From Pseudoselenomonas ruminantium (GTDB lineage: Bacteria > Bacillota > Negativicutes > Selenomonadales > Selenomonadaceae), in NCBI GenBank assembly GCA_902780915.1, contig CACZHK010000026.1, positions 1 to 50,510 on the forward strand: a stretch of 50,510 nt of DNA, read 5' to 3'. Below are positions 33,667 to 43,778 of this stretch, in pieces. A model generated the notes under the pieces. That model had not been told where the DNA came from and did no database searches. It saw only the letters and a program-made list of their open reading frames with translations. Positions within the stretch are counted from its first letter, which is position 1, and each line of letters starts with the position of its first letter. Position numbers and translations under genes: made by a program.

Positions 33667-35892
33667 ATGCTGGAAAAAGATATTCCCTCCGTGCTGGCGA
33701 AAGAACTGGCCGTCACCCCGAAGCAGATCGAAGACACTGTAGCGCTGCTGGACGAAGGCAATACCGTGCCCTTCATCGCCCGCTACCGCAAGGAAGCCAC
33801 GGGGGGCCTCGATGACGAGCAGCTGCGCGTGCTCTCCGAGCGCCTGACCTACCTGCGCAACTTCGTGAAAAGGCAGGAGGAAATCCTCACCAAAATAGAG
33901 GAATTGGGCAAGCTCACCCCGGAGCTGAAAACCTCCATTGAAAAGGCGGTGAAGCTGCAGGAACTGGAAGACCTGTACCTCCCCTACAAGCAGAAGAAAC
34001 GCACCCGGGCCATGATGGCCAAGGAGCGCGGCCTTGAGCCTCTGGCAGAGATGATCTTCACCCAGGCGGCCGCCAAGGGCACGGCTCTGGAGGCTGCTGC
34101 CGCTTTTGTTGATGAAGAAAAAGAAGTGCCCACCGCCGAGGATGCCCTGGCAGGAGCACGGGATATCGTGGCCGAGCAGGTGGCTGAGGATGCCGCCTTG
34201 CGTCAGGAAATGCGCGAGCATCTGGGCAGGACAGCCCTGCTGGCTACTGAGGCCAATCCCAAAGGGGACCCTGCCGAAGCCAAGACCTTCCAGATGTACG
34301 CCGAATTCTCCGAGCCTGTGCGCACCCTGCCTTCCCATCGGGTGCTGGCCATCAACCGCGGGGAGAAGAAGGACTGCCTCAAGGTCACCCTCATCACCGA
34401 CCACGAAGCCAATGTGCGCCGCATGGAAAAGCACGTGATGAAAAAAGGCAGGACCTCTCCCTTCGACGAGGCCCTGCACGAGGCCATTGAGGACGGCTAC
34501 AAGCGCCTGCTGCTGCCTGCCCTGGAGCGTGAGATCCGCGCTTCCCTCACGGAAGAGGCCGAGGCGCAGGCCATCAAGCTCTTTGGGGTGAACCTCAAGC
34601 AGCTGCTTTTGCAGGCACCTCTGGCGGGCCACACTGTCCTGGGCCTTGACCCCGGCTTCCGCAACGGCTGCAAATGCGCCGTGGTGGATAAGACGGGCCG
34701 CATCCTGGACCACGGCATCATCCAGGTGACCCAGAGCGAAGGTGCCAAGGCCAGTGCCGCCCGCACGGTGCTGGGGTGGATAAAGAAATATGGAGTCGAC
34801 CTTATCTCCATCGGCAACGGCACCGCCAGCTATGAAACCGAGCAGTTTGCCGCCAAATTGATTGCCGACAATAAACTGACCAGCGTTAACTACCTCATCA
34901 CCAATGAAGCCGGTGCCTCCGTCTACTCCGCTTCCAAGCTGGCCGCCCAGGAGCTGCCGGAGTACGGGGTGGAGGTGCGCGGCGCGGCTTCCATCGCCCG
35001 CCGGGTGCAGGACCCCCTGGCTGAATTGGTGAAAATAGATCCCCAGGCCATCGGCGTGGGCCAGTACCAGCATGACGTGAACCAGAAGCAGCTCCAGGGC
35101 ACTCTGGATGCCACGGTAGAAGACGCAGTGAACCATGTGGGCGTGGATCTCAACACCGCCTCCCCGGCCCTGCTTTCCCACATCGCGGGCATTTCGGCAG
35201 CGGTAGCCAAGAACATCGTGGCCTACCGGGACGAAAACGGCAGCTTCACCGCCCGCAAGCAGCTTCTGAAAGTGCCCCGCCTTGGCCCTGCCGCCTTCAC
35301 CCAGTGCGCGGGCTTCCTGCGCCTCTCCCCCAAGGTTGCCAAGAATCCTCTGGACAGCACCAGTGTCCACCCCGAGTCCTACGAACTGGCAGAGAAGATT
35401 CTCGGTGAGCTGGGCTTCTCCCCCGCCGACCTGACAGACAAGGAGCAGCTGGGCTTCCTGGCCGCCAAGGCCAAACTCGCCGATGTGAAGAAACTGGCGG
35501 CTAAGTTTGATGCCGGCGAACCTACCGTGAAGGATATCCTCACCGCCCTGACCCGCCCGGGCCGCGACCCCCGCGAAGATCTGCCCGCCCCCCTGACCCG
35601 CCAGGCCATTGTGAAGCTGTCCGATCTGAAGGTCGGCACCATCATGCGGGGCACAGTGCGGAACATCACAGACTTCGGCGCCTTTGTGGATATCGGCCTC
35701 CACGAAGCAGGCCTCATCCATATCTCAGAGCTTTCCCACCGCCGGGTCAAGCACCCGCTGGAAGTGCTGTCCGTAGGTGACAATATCGACACGGTCATCA
35801 TCAAAGTGGACGAGGAGCGCGGCCGCATCGGCCTTTCCCTGAAGCAGGTGGAAGAATACCGCAAGAAAGCCGCCGGAGGAACAGGCAAATGA
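33667..35892 (+). CDS. tex: Tex-family RNA-binding transcription accessory protein
   Basis: About 741 residues from the ATG at 33667, which matches the family start (LEKDIPSVLAKELAVTP). The order is an N-terminal helical Tex domain with NTVPFIARYRKE, YqgF RNase H-like domain (VLGLDPGFRNGCKCAVVD), a helix-hairpin-helix region (NTASPALLSHIAGISAAVAKNIV) and a C-terminal S1 domain (VGTIMRGTVRNITDFGAFVD). Tex binds nucleic acid and the transcription machinery. The stop overlaps the next gene by ATGA. Confidence 0.95.
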   Translation: MLEKDIPSVLAKELAVTPKQIEDTVALLDEGNTVPFIARYRKEATGGLDDEQLRVLSERLTYLRNFVKRQEEILTKIEELGKLTPELKTSIEKAVKLQELEDLYLPYKQKKRTRAMMAKERGLEPLAEMIFTQAAAKGTALEAAAAFVDEEKEVPTAEDALAGARDIVAEQVAEDAALRQEMREHLGRTALLATEANPKGDPAEAKTFQMYAEFSEPVRTLPSHRVLAINRGEKKDCLKVTLITDHEANVRRMEKHVMKKGRTSPFDEALHEAIEDGYKRLLLPALEREIRASLTEEAEAQAIKLFGVNLKQLLLQAPLAGHTVLGLDPGFRNGCKCAVVDKTGRILDHGIIQVTQSEGAKASAARTVLGWIKKYGVDLISIGNGTASYETEQFAAKLIADNKLTSVNYLITNEAGASVYSASKLAAQELPEYGVEVRGAASIARRVQDPLAELVKIDPQAIGVGQYQHDVNQKQLQGTLDATVEDAVNHVGVDLNTASPALLSHIAGISAAVAKNIVAYRDENGSFTARKQLLKVPRLGPAAFTQCAGFLRLSPKVAKNPLDSTSVHPESYELAEKILGELGFSPADLTDKEQLGFLAAKAKLADVKKLAAKFDAGEPTVKDILTALTRPGRDPREDLPAPLTRQAIVKLSDLKVGTIMRGTVRNITDFGAFVDIGLHEAGLIHISELSHRRVKHPLEVLSVGDNIDTVIIKVDEERGRIGLSLKQVEEYRKKAAGGTGK

Positions 35893-37970
35893 GTGAAACC
35901 ATGCAGGAAATATCAGTCAGACTCACCTATCAGGAAGCAGAAAGCCTCCTGCAAAAGACCCTCAAAAGAATCATCCCCCCGGATGCAGAACCGGCCCTGA
36001 AGGCCATTGGCAAGCTGGAGACTGTCCTTGAAGGAGAGCTTCCTTCCCTGGGCCGCCTGCCCGAGCTGCTGAAAGGCTATCTCGCCGCCCGGGGCATAGA
36101 TGCCGCAGAGGAACTGAAGCCAGCCACCTTCATCTTCTGCGCCGACCACGGGGCAGCCCGGCAGGGGGTAAGCGCTTACCCTCCAGAGACCACTTACCAG
36201 ATGGCCCAGAACTACCTGCTGCCCAAGGGAGGGGCCGCCAATGCCTTTTCCGACTACGCAGGCTCAACGCTATGCATCGTAGATATGGGCATGAACCTGC
36301 CCCAGGAACCAGTGCTCCCCGGCATCATCGACTGCCGCCTGGGCAAGGGCACCTATAATTTCAGCGTGGGGCCTGCCATGAGCAAGGAGCAGGCCCTGCT
36401 CTCCGTAGCCTACGGCATCAAGATGGCAGAAAAGGCCCAGGCCGAGGGCAAGAATGTGCTCCTGCCAGGAGAAATGGGCATCAGCAACACAACCGCCCAG
36501 GCCTGTCTGGCCGCCGTCTTCTGCGGCCTCAGCCCGTCCGCAGCTACAGGGAACGGCTCCCATATCTCCGAAGCGCGGCTGAAAAAGAAGCGGCAGGTGG
36601 TAAGAGATGCCCTCAGAGCCAACGGCTTCCTGCGGGATAACGAGGAGAAAGCCTCCCCCCATGGGGCAGAAGCTCTGGAAATACTCTCCAGGGTAGGCGG
36701 CTTTGAATTCGGCGCCATGGCAGGGCTGATGCTGGGCGGCGCTGCCCTGAATCTCCCAACCATCCTGGACGGGGCCAATACCGCCGCCGCTGCGCTGATT
36801 GCCCAGGGGCTCTGCCCCCGGGTCACCGCCTACCTCATCGCCAGCCATCTGAATAGCGAGAAGTCCCACCGCCATGCCCTGAAGAAACTGGAGCTTCAGC
36901 CCTGCCTGACCCTGGGGCTGAACCTTTCCGAAGCCTGCGGCTCCTCCATTCTCCTGCGCATCCTGGGCACGGGGCTGCTGCTGCTGAAACGCGCCCAGGA
37001 ACGGCTGGAGGCCAAAGAGGCAGAAGATAGCACCGCCCCCTCTGAAGAAACAGACCTGTCCGAAGAAGACTACGATGGCGGCAACGATGAGGAAACAGGG
37101 CTGCCCGTTGACGAGACAGCCCTGGGCGCAGGGGGCCTCCACATCTCCGTCATGGATGAGAATGCCCCCGAGGTAACGGACAAGACCTTTGACTTCTACC
37201 TCAAGACCATGCCCGCCCTGGACAGGGAAACCTTTGAGGCCGCCAAGGCTCGCTTGGACAGCCTGGCCAAGCCCAAGGAAAGCCTGGGCAGCCTGGAAGA
37301 TCTGGCCACCGAGTTCGCAGGAGCCGTAAGGGAGCCACTGCCCCCCTACGACCCGCCTTCCTCTGTGCTGCTCATCGCCCCTGCCCCCCTCTCCGAGGCT
37401 CAGTCCTTCCTGTCCGACACCTTTGCCTCTTCCTTCGAGTCGGATATGGTGGTGGCAAGGCTCAGGCCGGGCCTTGCCATCACCGCCTACTTCAACTTTG
37501 GCAGGGAAAAGGCCGAGGAAATCTCCTTCGACCTGCCTCTCGTAGTGTTGACCCTGGGGGAACTGGAAGGCCAGAAACTGGGCAGCGCCGCCGCCACCTT
37601 TGAAGCCACCCTCCTTGAAGAAGGCCGCCTCAAATACGCCGCCGACGAATTTCTCCAGCACGTCCCCCACGATTACCACGCCACCATCGCCGCCCTCATG
37701 GGAGCCATCCTCGCCGCTGCCCACAACAGCAGCCTGGTCTTTATCGGCGATCCCGCCACAGACATCATCGCCCGCTATACAGAAGCCCTCTGCCCGGACA
37801 TCCGCCCCTACATCCTCCACCCGGAGCCAAGGCTCATGCAGCTGGGCATCACCGCCCCCGGCGGCCTCACAGGCTGCCTGGCCCTGCACATACTGGAAGC
37901 ATCCCTCAGCGCCCTCAATAATATGAAGACCTTCGAGGAAACCAAAGTTTCCCTTGCATTGGATAATTAA
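35889..37970 (+). CDS. Double-domain CobT-family phosphoribosyltransferase (ArsA/ArsB-like fusion)
   Basis: 693 residues, twice the length of CobT (about 350). Domain 1 (about 1-370) is a complete CobT fold: FIFCADHGAARQGVSAYP, LLPGEMGISNTTAQACLAA, and LNLSEACGSS holding Glu348, the equivalent of the catalytic base. An acidic linker (about 375-425) follows. Domain 2 (about 430-693) starts like CobT (LDRETFEAAKARLDSLAKP, ESLGSLEDLATEFAG) and ends like it (CLALHILEASLSALNNMKTFEE), but the middle is shortened and the Glu position reads APGGLTGC. CobT activates the lower ligand of cobamides; in Sporomusa ovata, also a Negativicute, two CobT homologues ArsA and ArsB form a heterodimer that accepts phenols. 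A fused ArsAB is my inference. Confidence 0.8.
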   Translation: MSETMQEISVRLTYQEAESLLQKTLKRIIPPDAEPALKAIGKLETVLEGELPSLGRLPELLKGYLAARGIDAAEELKPATFIFCADHGAARQGVSAYPPETTYQMAQNYLLPKGGAANAFSDYAGSTLCIVDMGMNLPQEPVLPGIIDCRLGKGTYNFSVGPAMSKEQALLSVAYGIKMAEKAQAEGKNVLLPGEMGISNTTAQACLAAVFCGLSPSAATGNGSHISEARLKKKRQVVRDALRANGFLRDNEEKASPHGAEALEILSRVGGFEFGAMAGLMLGGAALNLPTILDGANTAAAALIAQGLCPRVTAYLIASHLNSEKSHRHALKKLELQPCLTLGLNLSEACGSSILLRILGTGLLLLKRAQERLEAKEAEDSTAPSEETDLSEEDYDGGNDEETGLPVDETALGAGGLHISVMDENAPEVTDKTFDFYLKTMPALDRETFEAAKARLDSLAKPKESLGSLEDLATEFAGAVREPLPPYDPPSSVLLIAPAPLSEAQSFLSDTFASSFESDMVVARLRPGLAITAYFNFGREKAEEISFDLPLVVLTLGELEGQKLGSAAATFEATLLEEGRLKYAADEFLQHVPHDYHATIAALMGAILAAAHNSSLVFIGDPATDIIARYTEALCPDIRPYILHPEPRLMQLGITAPGGLTGCLALHILEASLSALNNMKTFEETKVSLALDN

Positions 37971-38002
37971 AAGCTTTCTCCTTGAGGAGAAGACATAACA
38001 AA

Positions 38003-38028
38003 AGGACGACCCGAAAATGGGCCGTCCT
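38003..38028 (+). terminator. Bidirectional terminator between cobT-like and chemoreceptor genes
   Basis: AGGACG...CGTCCT with CCC/GGG inside, a 24-base hairpin with AAAA on the left and a T-rich stretch on the right. The cobT-like gene ends at 37970 and the convergent chemoreceptor gene ends at 38058. Confidence 0.8.
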
Positions 38029-38057
38029 CTTTGCTTTATTGTGACAATGGGGATGCC

Positions 38058-39791
38058 TTAAACCTTGAACGCTCCCACTGCCGTCTGGAGGCCGTGGGCC
38101 AGCTGGGCCAGAGCCTCGCTGGCGGTGGCGATTTCGCTGGCGGAAGCGGACTGCTCTTCGGCGGCTGCCGAGACGCTTTCCATTTCCGTGGCCACCTTGC
38201 GGCTGTTCTCGGAAATCTTGGCGGAGCGGGTGCGGATGTTGTCCGTATCGTTGGACACGGCCTGCAGATCCCGTCCCATGACGTGGGCTTTTTCGGCCAC
38301 CAGATCCGAGGAAGCCTTGATCTTGTCGAAGGATTCCTGCAGCTGTCCCACGGACTGGGTGCCTTCCTTGACCGCTACATTGCCCTGCTGCATGGAGCTT
38401 ACCGCAGAGGAGGTATCCTTCTGGATGCCGCCGATGAGGTCGGCGATGCGCTTGGCTGCGGCCTGGGACTCTTCGGCCAGTTTCCTCACCTCGTCAGCCA
38501 CCACGGCGAAGCCGCGGCCATGCTCGCCGGCCCGGGCTGCCTCGATGGCGGCGTTGAGGGCCAGCAGGTTGGTCTGGTCGGAGATGCCGGAGATGGTCTC
38601 CACGATCTGGCCGATTTCCTGGGAACGCTGTCCCAGCTTATCCACTGTAGCGGTGGAGCTGTTGACGATTTCTTCTACGCTGACGATCTTGTCCACAGCA
38701 CTGCCGATGGCGGCGCTGCCTGCCTGAGCCTGCCTGTTGGCCTCTACTACGTTGTTGTTCACATCCTGAGCAGTGTCATTGAGCCTGTTGATGGAGGTCA
38801 TGGCATGGTCGATGGACACCATGGCATCCTCCACATCCTGCTGCTGCTCCAGCACAGCCCCGGCGGAGTTGGTGACAGACTGAGCCACCATTTCCGTAGC
38901 CTCTGCAGCCTGATGGGCGCTGGCGGTGAGCTCCTGGGAAGAAGCTGCCAGCTGCTCGGTGGTATGGAGCACCTTCTTGATGAGGTCGTTGACAGTGATG
39001 CGCATATCCTTCACGCACTGCTCCATATGACCGAATTCATCGGTGCGGCCATCGGTGCCGATCTTGCCGCCGGTGCGGAAGTCACCTCTGGAGAGCTTGT
39101 CGCAGACAGCCACCACCAGCCCCAAGGGACCCATGATGTTCCTGGTGACCATGACCACGGCGAAGGTCAGCACCACAATGATGAGGACACAGCAGATAGT
39201 CATGTTGCGAATGGCCGCAGCCATGTCATTCTCGCCCTTCAAAAGAGCTTCTTCTGCCCGTTCATGGTCTATTTCCTGGGCTTGGGCCAGATCATCAGAA
39301 ATCTTCACTGCCAGGGGCATGACATTTTCCTGATAGTAGTTCATGGGGGCGCGGTCATCCCCACCTGCAGCAAAGGCGTTCATTTCCAGCAGTTTCTTGC
39401 TGTTGACTAAATACTGGTCAAAAACCTTGCGGGCATCCGCTGCCAGGGCGGCCCGGCGGGGATGGTTGGCATTGAGTTTCTCATATTCCGTCATAGCCGC
39501 CTCGGCAGCAGCAGTAGCCTTATTGAACTTCTCAATGCGGTCCTGGCGCTGGTCAGGCTGAACAGTATAGGGCTGCAGAGAGCACTGTATCTGTGAGAAG
39601 CGGACATTGTAACGCACCTCGCCCAGCTGATAGAGGCTCATGGTATTATCTCTGTAGAGATTTTCCAGATCTTCCTGGCCTTCCTTCAGATATACATAGC
39701 CCAAGAGGCCCACTATCACCGTGGCGATGAAGGCCAGCACACCTATCAAGGCCAGCTTCTGCGCCACCTTGATATTACTCAAAAATCCCAT
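38058..39791 (-). CDS. Methyl-accepting chemotaxis protein with four-helix-bundle sensor
   Basis: 577 residues. Two membrane helices (residues about 10-32 and 188-212) enclose a helical sensor of the 4HB_MCP type. HAMP follows, then a long methylation helix region and the signalling tip [21 protein letters not shown]. It signals to CheA/CheW, sensing some small molecule in the periplasm. AGAGGGG precedes the start. Confidence 0.93.
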   Translation of the reverse strand: MGFLSNIKVAQKLALIGVLAFIATVIVGLLGYVYLKEGQEDLENLYRDNTMSLYQLGEVRYNVRFSQIQCSLQPYTVQPDQRQDRIEKFNKATAAAEAAMTEYEKLNANHPRRAALAADARKVFDQYLVNSKKLLEMNAFAAGGDDRAPMNYYQENVMPLAVKISDDLAQAQEIDHERAEEALLKGENDMAAAIRNMTICCVLIIVVLTFAVVMVTRNIMGPLGLVVAVCDKLSRGDFRTGGKIGTDGRTDEFGHMEQCVKDMRITVNDLIKKVLHTTEQLAASSQELTASAHQAAEATEMVAQSVTNSAGAVLEQQQDVEDAMVSIDHAMTSINRLNDTAQDVNNNVVEANRQAQAGSAAIGSAVDKIVSVEEIVNSSTATVDKLGQRSQEIGQIVETISGISDQTNLLALNAAIEAARAGEHGRGFAVVADEVRKLAEESQAAAKRIADLIGGIQKDTSSAVSSMQQGNVAVKEGTQSVGQLQESFDKIKASSDLVAEKAHVMGRDLQAVSNDTDNIRTRSAKISENSRKVATEMESVSAAAEEQSASASEIATASEALAQLAHGLQTAVGAFKV

Positions 39792-39867
39792 AATACATTC
39801 CCCTCTTTCCGATGGACCTTCGTGTATACAAAACCCACTGTCAGATATTAGCGGTCTCCAGCATATC

Positions 39868-41844
39868 TCAGATCTTGAACTTGCCTATAGCTTCCTGCAT
39901 ATCCCCGGCCAGCTTCGCCAGAGCCTGGGAAGCAGCAGCTATTTCCTCATTGGAAGCGGACTGCTCCTCGGTAGCGGAGGAAATGGTCTGAGTATTGTCT
40001 GCCGTCCTGCGGCTCACGTTGTCGATGGAATCTACAGCGCTGACGATATTGTTGGCACCATCGGAGACCAGCTTCACGGACTGGTTGATTTCGTTCATCT
40101 GGGTGTTGATGCTCTCCACCATGGCCATGATATCGGAGAACTGGGCACCCACCTCGCGGATGGACTTGGTGCCCTCCTTCACGCCCTCGGAGCCCTTCTG
40201 CATGGACTCCACTGCCTTGCCGGTGTCGCTCTGGATGGAGGCAATGCGCTCCTTGATCTTCTCTGCCGAAGTCTGGGACTCGGCGGCAAGCTTGCGGACT
40301 TCTTCTGCCACCACGGCAAAGCCCCGGCCATGCTCACCGGCACGGGCTGCCTCGATGGCGGCATTCAGGGACAGGAGGTTGGTCTGCTCGGCGATGGAGG
40401 AAATGGCCTCCACGATCTGGCCGATCTGCTGGGAGTTCTCCCCCAGCTTCTTCACCACTTCGGCGCTTTCCATGACTCCCTGCTCGATGGCCCCCATCTT
40501 CTTGATGGCTTCGTCCATCATATTGGCACCGGTCTTGGCCGCCCCGGCAGTCTGCACGGAGGCTTTCGCCACAGTCTTGGCCTTGCTGGCCATTTCCGTG
40601 ATATCCTTGAAGACCATATCCACATTTTCCTTGGCACCGTCAATATCAGAGAGCTGCTGGCTCATGCCCGCAGACACATCGCCCACGGTCTCAGCCACAT
40701 GGACAGAGGCCTCGGCAGACTGATGGGAGCTGGCCGTGAGCTCCTGGGCAGAAGCTGCCACCTGCTCAGAGGTGCGGGACATCTGCTTGATGAGTTCGCG
40801 GAGATTGTGGCTCATAGTATTGAAAGCGCCCGTGAGGTTGCCTATCTCATCGCTGGTGCGCACGGGAATATCCTCTACCCGCAGATCCCCCTGGGCCAGC
40901 TGCTGGGCGTGTTCTTCCAGCGCAGACACAGGCACAGTGATATCATTGGAAATCTTGCGGCACATGAAGCTCATGAGAGCCATGCCCAGGACAGTGAAGA
41001 TGGCATAGAGAACCTTCATGTGGGAAAGAGCCCCGAAAACTTCTTCGGCAGGCACTGCCAAAGAGATGAGCCAGCCGGAGCTGCCCACGGTGGAGTAAGC
41101 GATGATGGTCTCCCCCATGCCCTCCACATCATCGAGGATGAAGTAGCCATTGCCCTTCTTCACCATTTCGTCAAACTTGGGTCCGAGGCCCGGGATGTCC
41201 TGGAACTTGGACATTTTCTCGGCCTTCCCCTTGGCTGCGAGGATTACGCCGGTAGGCTCCATGATGACAGCGTTGCCCACGCCGCGGTAGTTGATATTGT
41301 TCACCTGCTCATCCAGAGTCTCCAGCAGGATATCCACGAAGATGGTGCCGCCGAACTGGCCGTTCACCTGGAAAGGAGCCACGGCAGAAGTCACCAGCTT
41401 GTTTGTGAATTTATCCACATAGGCTTCGGTGAAGGTCAGCTGGCCCTTTTCCTTGCCCAGCTTGTACCAGCCGCGGGTGCGGGGGTCAAGCTCCCCGGTC
41501 TTGTTCCCTGCCTGGCGGCCCTGGAAGAAACCTGATTCCGTGCCAACCCCCAGTTCCAGGATATCCTTGTCCCCGTCAGCCAGGGACAGAGATTCAGGCG
41601 ACTGTATGATGGCCGTGTTGCCCTTGGCCGCCGTCATGAGATTGGCGGCATCGCTGGCGGTCTGCCCCTTGGAAACGAGCCAGCCATCCAGCTTATTGGT
41701 CTGGACCGCCACATTGGCAGCCAGCTCAGCTTCGATGCTTTCCTCAAGATTGGTGCTGGCATTCCAGTAACCGACTATGGACACAATGGCTACCAGGAGA
41801 CCAGACAAAGCCGTGAGGACGATGAATTTCTCCCTAAGACGCAT
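39868..41844 (-). CDS. Methyl-accepting chemotaxis protein with dCache sensor
   Basis: About 658 residues from the ATG at 41844 (AGGAAGGG upstream). Membrane helices at about 8-30 and 290-310 enclose a 250-residue dCache domain ([52 protein letters not shown]). HAMP and the signalling tip [21 protein letters not shown] follow. dCache chemoreceptors often bind amino acids or organic acids; the ligand cannot be read. It is tandem with the other chemoreceptor, 76 bases apart. Confidence 0.93.
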   Translation of the reverse strand: MRLREKFIVLTALSGLLVAIVSIVGYWNASTNLEESIEAELAANVAVQTNKLDGWLVSKGQTASDAANLMTAAKGNTAIIQSPESLSLADGDKDILELGVGTESGFFQGRQAGNKTGELDPRTRGWYKLGKEKGQLTFTEAYVDKFTNKLVTSAVAPFQVNGQFGGTIFVDILLETLDEQVNNINYRGVGNAVIMEPTGVILAAKGKAEKMSKFQDIPGLGPKFDEMVKKGNGYFILDDVEGMGETIIAYSTVGSSGWLISLAVPAEEVFGALSHMKVLYAIFTVLGMALMSFMCRKISNDITVPVSALEEHAQQLAQGDLRVEDIPVRTSDEIGNLTGAFNTMSHNLRELIKQMSRTSEQVAASAQELTASSHQSAEASVHVAETVGDVSAGMSQQLSDIDGAKENVDMVFKDITEMASKAKTVAKASVQTAGAAKTGANMMDEAIKKMGAIEQGVMESAEVVKKLGENSQQIGQIVEAISSIAEQTNLLSLNAAIEAARAGEHGRGFAVVAEEVRKLAAESQTSAEKIKERIASIQSDTGKAVESMQKGSEGVKEGTKSIREVGAQFSDIMAMVESINTQMNEINQSVKLVSDGANNIVSAVDSIDNVSRRTADNTQTISSATEEQSASNEEIAAASQALAKLAGDMQEAIGKFKI

Positions 41845-41974
41845 AGTTACCCTTCCTTTCATCTTGCAAAATATTATTTTTCTTCCCTGATAAAACCCGT
41901 TTTCTTTACTATTCGCCTTTGGTTAAAAAAAACCTTTCGCCGTAAGAATTTTTTTAGAAGTCGTAAAAATACGC

Positions 41975-42002
41975 AAAAAGCCTTCCCCTCAAGGGAAGGC
42001 TT
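41975..42002 (-). terminator. Terminator of the ApbE gene
   Basis: AAGCCTTCCC and its complement form a ten-bp stem that includes the stop codon region; a T run follows on the minus strand. Confidence 0.8.
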
Positions 42003-43080
42003 AATTGGCCCCCAGATACTTCCTTGCTTCTCCCAGACAATGCCTCTCCATATCCTCCGTGACCATGACGGCGGAGACGCCCTGCAGGCCGCCGCTTGCC
42101 AGGAGCTGCTGCCCCTGCTCCGGCCCTAGCACGAAGAGGGCCGTGGTCAAAAGGTCGCTCTTGAGGCCGCAGTCCGGGTCACTGCCATCTATGAAGACCG
42201 CCACACTGAGGGGACGGGCAGAAGCAGGCAGCCCCTGCCAGCTCCAGGCAGGACAGCCCCTGCGAGTATCCAGGATATGGTGGTAGCGCACGCCGCCCTC
42301 CTCGAAGAATCTCTCATAGTCCCCGGAAGTAGATAGGGCCGCATCCGACAGAGAGGCCACCGCCAGATAATCCTTGGCTGTCTCCCCGCGAGGGTGGCGC
42401 AGGCCGATGCGCCAGTCTTTTCCTTCCTTATTCTTGCCCAAAGCGCAGATAGAGCTGGATCCGAGATTGATGAGGCCATTCTTGATGCCGTGAGCCGCAT
42501 AAATCTTCCGCACTTCATCCAGAGCCAGCCCTTTCACGATGCCCCCCAGGTCAAGCTCCATGCCCGCCTCCAGCAGCCGGGCGCCGCCCTGCCCGTCAAG
42601 CTCCAGCTTGCGCCAGCCAGTCCTGCTCCGGGCCGCTTCGATTTCCTCCCGGTCAGGCACCCGGGCACTGTCCGTACCGATGCCCCAGAGCTTCACCAGA
42701 GGAGCTGCGGTGATATCCCAGGCTCCCTCCGTCAGCCGGGAATATTTCTGGCTGACCTCAAGCAGATGGTACATTTCCGGAGACACCTGCACCCACTCCC
42801 CCGTGCCCGCTGCCGCCCGCAGTCTGGCCGGGTCGCTGCCCTCACGATAATTGCTGAGCCGTCCCTCAAGTTCCTGCAGCCGGGCGAAACTTTCTTTGAC
42901 CGCCTCTTCTGCTTCCGGGCCTTCCGCGGTGAGCTGCGCCACCGTATCCATGACCAGCTCGCTTTTTTGAACCTGCCGTTCCTGCTCCGCGCCGCAGCCG
43001 GAAATTGCCAGCATCAGCACAAACAGGACAAGGCCTCCGGCTATTGCCACGGCCCTGCCCTTTATTTTCGATATATCCAA
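42001..43080 (-). CDS. apbE: FAD:protein FMN transferase, lipoprotein form
   Basis: About 359 residues from a TTG at 43080 with GGAGGG six bases upstream; a 35-codon extension to an ATG reads poorly and overlaps the small gene upstream. The lipobox is LAISGC. VMDTVAQLTAEG is the typical FAD contact, GAWDITAAPLVKLWG is the ApbE core, GMELDLGGIVKGLALD is the metal/FAD loop, and LGSSSICALGKNK and ALSTSGDYERFF follow, as does HHILDTRRG. ApbE attaches FMN by a phosphodiester bond to Thr/Ser of proteins such as RnfG/NqrC and fumarate reductases in the periplasm. No target gene is nearby. Confidence 0.9.
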   Translation of the reverse strand: MDISKIKGRAVAIAGGLVLFVLMLAISGCGAEQERQVQKSELVMDTVAQLTAEGPEAEEAVKESFARLQELEGRLSNYREGSDPARLRAAAGTGEWVQVSPEMYHLLEVSQKYSRLTEGAWDITAAPLVKLWGIGTDSARVPDREEIEAARSRTGWRKLELDGQGGARLLEAGMELDLGGIVKGLALDEVRKIYAAHGIKNGLINLGSSSICALGKNKEGKDWRIGLRHPRGETAKDYLAVASLSDAALSTSGDYERFFEEGGVRYHHILDTRRGCPAWSWQGLPASARPLSVAVFIDGSDPDCGLKSDLLTTALFVLGPEQGQQLLASGGLQGVSAVMVTEDMERHCLGEARKYLGAN

Positions 43081-43147
43081 AGGAAGCCCTCCAATAAACT
43101 GGCCAGCGACAGTTCCTGCCCCCCGCCCTAGTTCGGTTCGCCCGATT

Positions 43148-43237
43148 TCAGATGCCGCCATGGGCGATAGTGCCAAACAGGCCAATCAGCATCAGCGCCG
43201 TCATGCACACGCTCTTGAAAGTCTGTACCCAGTTCAT
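43148..43237 (-). CDS. 29-residue membrane peptide gene upstream of apbE
   Basis: ATG at 43237 with GGAGGA seven bases upstream encodes MNWVQTFKSVCMTALMLIGL and then FGTIAHGGI, ending TGA. It has one hydrophobic stretch (about residues 10-25) flanked by a short charged start. The ribosome site is strong, so it is probably translated. It ends 68 bases before the apbE start on the same strand, so they may be cotranscribed. It is too short for family assignment; a role as a membrane partner of ApbE or as a leader peptide are both open. Confidence 0.6.
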   Translation of the reverse strand: MNWVQTFKSVCMTALMLIGLFGTIAHGGI

Positions 43238-43307
43238 TATAACGTCCTCCTCCGAATTAGTCAGCCTTGAATTTTTTCTCCGCACTTGCTTTTCACTTCT
43301 ATATACG

Positions 43308-43366
43308 CCTGCCCCAGAAAATGATTACATATTTTACCTTCAAGCGGGGCAGGAATTTTTCCTGCC
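43308..43366. promoter_or_regulatory. Alternative hairpins in the divergent leader region
   Basis: CCTGCCCC (43308-43315) can pair with GGGGCAGG (43346-43353), and that second arm can instead pair as GGCAGGAA with TTCCTGCC (43348-43366). The two pairings exclude each other. It lies between the divergent small genes at 43237 and 43450. Confidence 0.35.
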
Positions 43367-43449
43367 TTCGGCGAAAGAATAGATAGATATTTTGAAGTAC
43401 CATCACGCCCCTCAACAAAGGGCTGTCATATCAGAAGGAAGTGAACGCC

Positions 43450-43722
43450 ATGCGGAAACACGGAGACAAACTCGCCTACTTTTTCATAGCCTTTGCCATC
43501 ATCCTCCTCATCAGGGGTCTGGGCGGCATTGGAAAGCTCACCGTCACCACCATCCTGCTTTACGTATCCATAGCCGTGTCCCTGCTGGCCAGCAATATGC
43601 CCAGGGTGCTGGACATTCCCCTGCACTACGCCTACCCGGTGCGCTGCGTGGAATACTTCACCTTCGGCACTGCCGTAGTTTGTTTCATAGCCCTATGCCT
43701 GCATCACATGATCCTTGCATAA
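43450..43722 (+). CDS. Small membrane protein of unknown function
   Basis: 90 residues from the ATG at 43450 (AAGGAAG seven bases upstream). Three hydrophobic helices: LAYFFIAFAIILLIRGLGGI, LTVTTILLYVSIAVSLLAS and EYFTFGTAVVCFIALCLHH. No family recognised. It is alone on the plus strand with a strong terminator after it. Confidence 0.7.
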   Translation: MRKHGDKLAYFFIAFAIILLIRGLGGIGKLTVTTILLYVSIAVSLLASNMPRVLDIPLHYAYPVRCVEYFTFGTAVVCFIALCLHHMILA

Positions 43723-43764
43723 AAAAAAGGACGATGAAGATACCTTTCTTCATCGTCCTTTTTA
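43721..43764 (+). terminator. Bidirectional terminator between small membrane gene and symporter
   Basis: AAAAAGGACGATGAAGA and its complement with a six-base loop, flanked by A8 and T5. The genes on both sides converge here. Confidence 0.9.
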
Positions 43765-43778
43765 TCACGCTGCATATT

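Noticed and set aside
33646..37889. Long minus-strand open frames opposite tex and the cobT-like gene
   Set aside because: The plus-strand products have complete domain patterns; the minus products are Gly/His/Gln-rich shadows.
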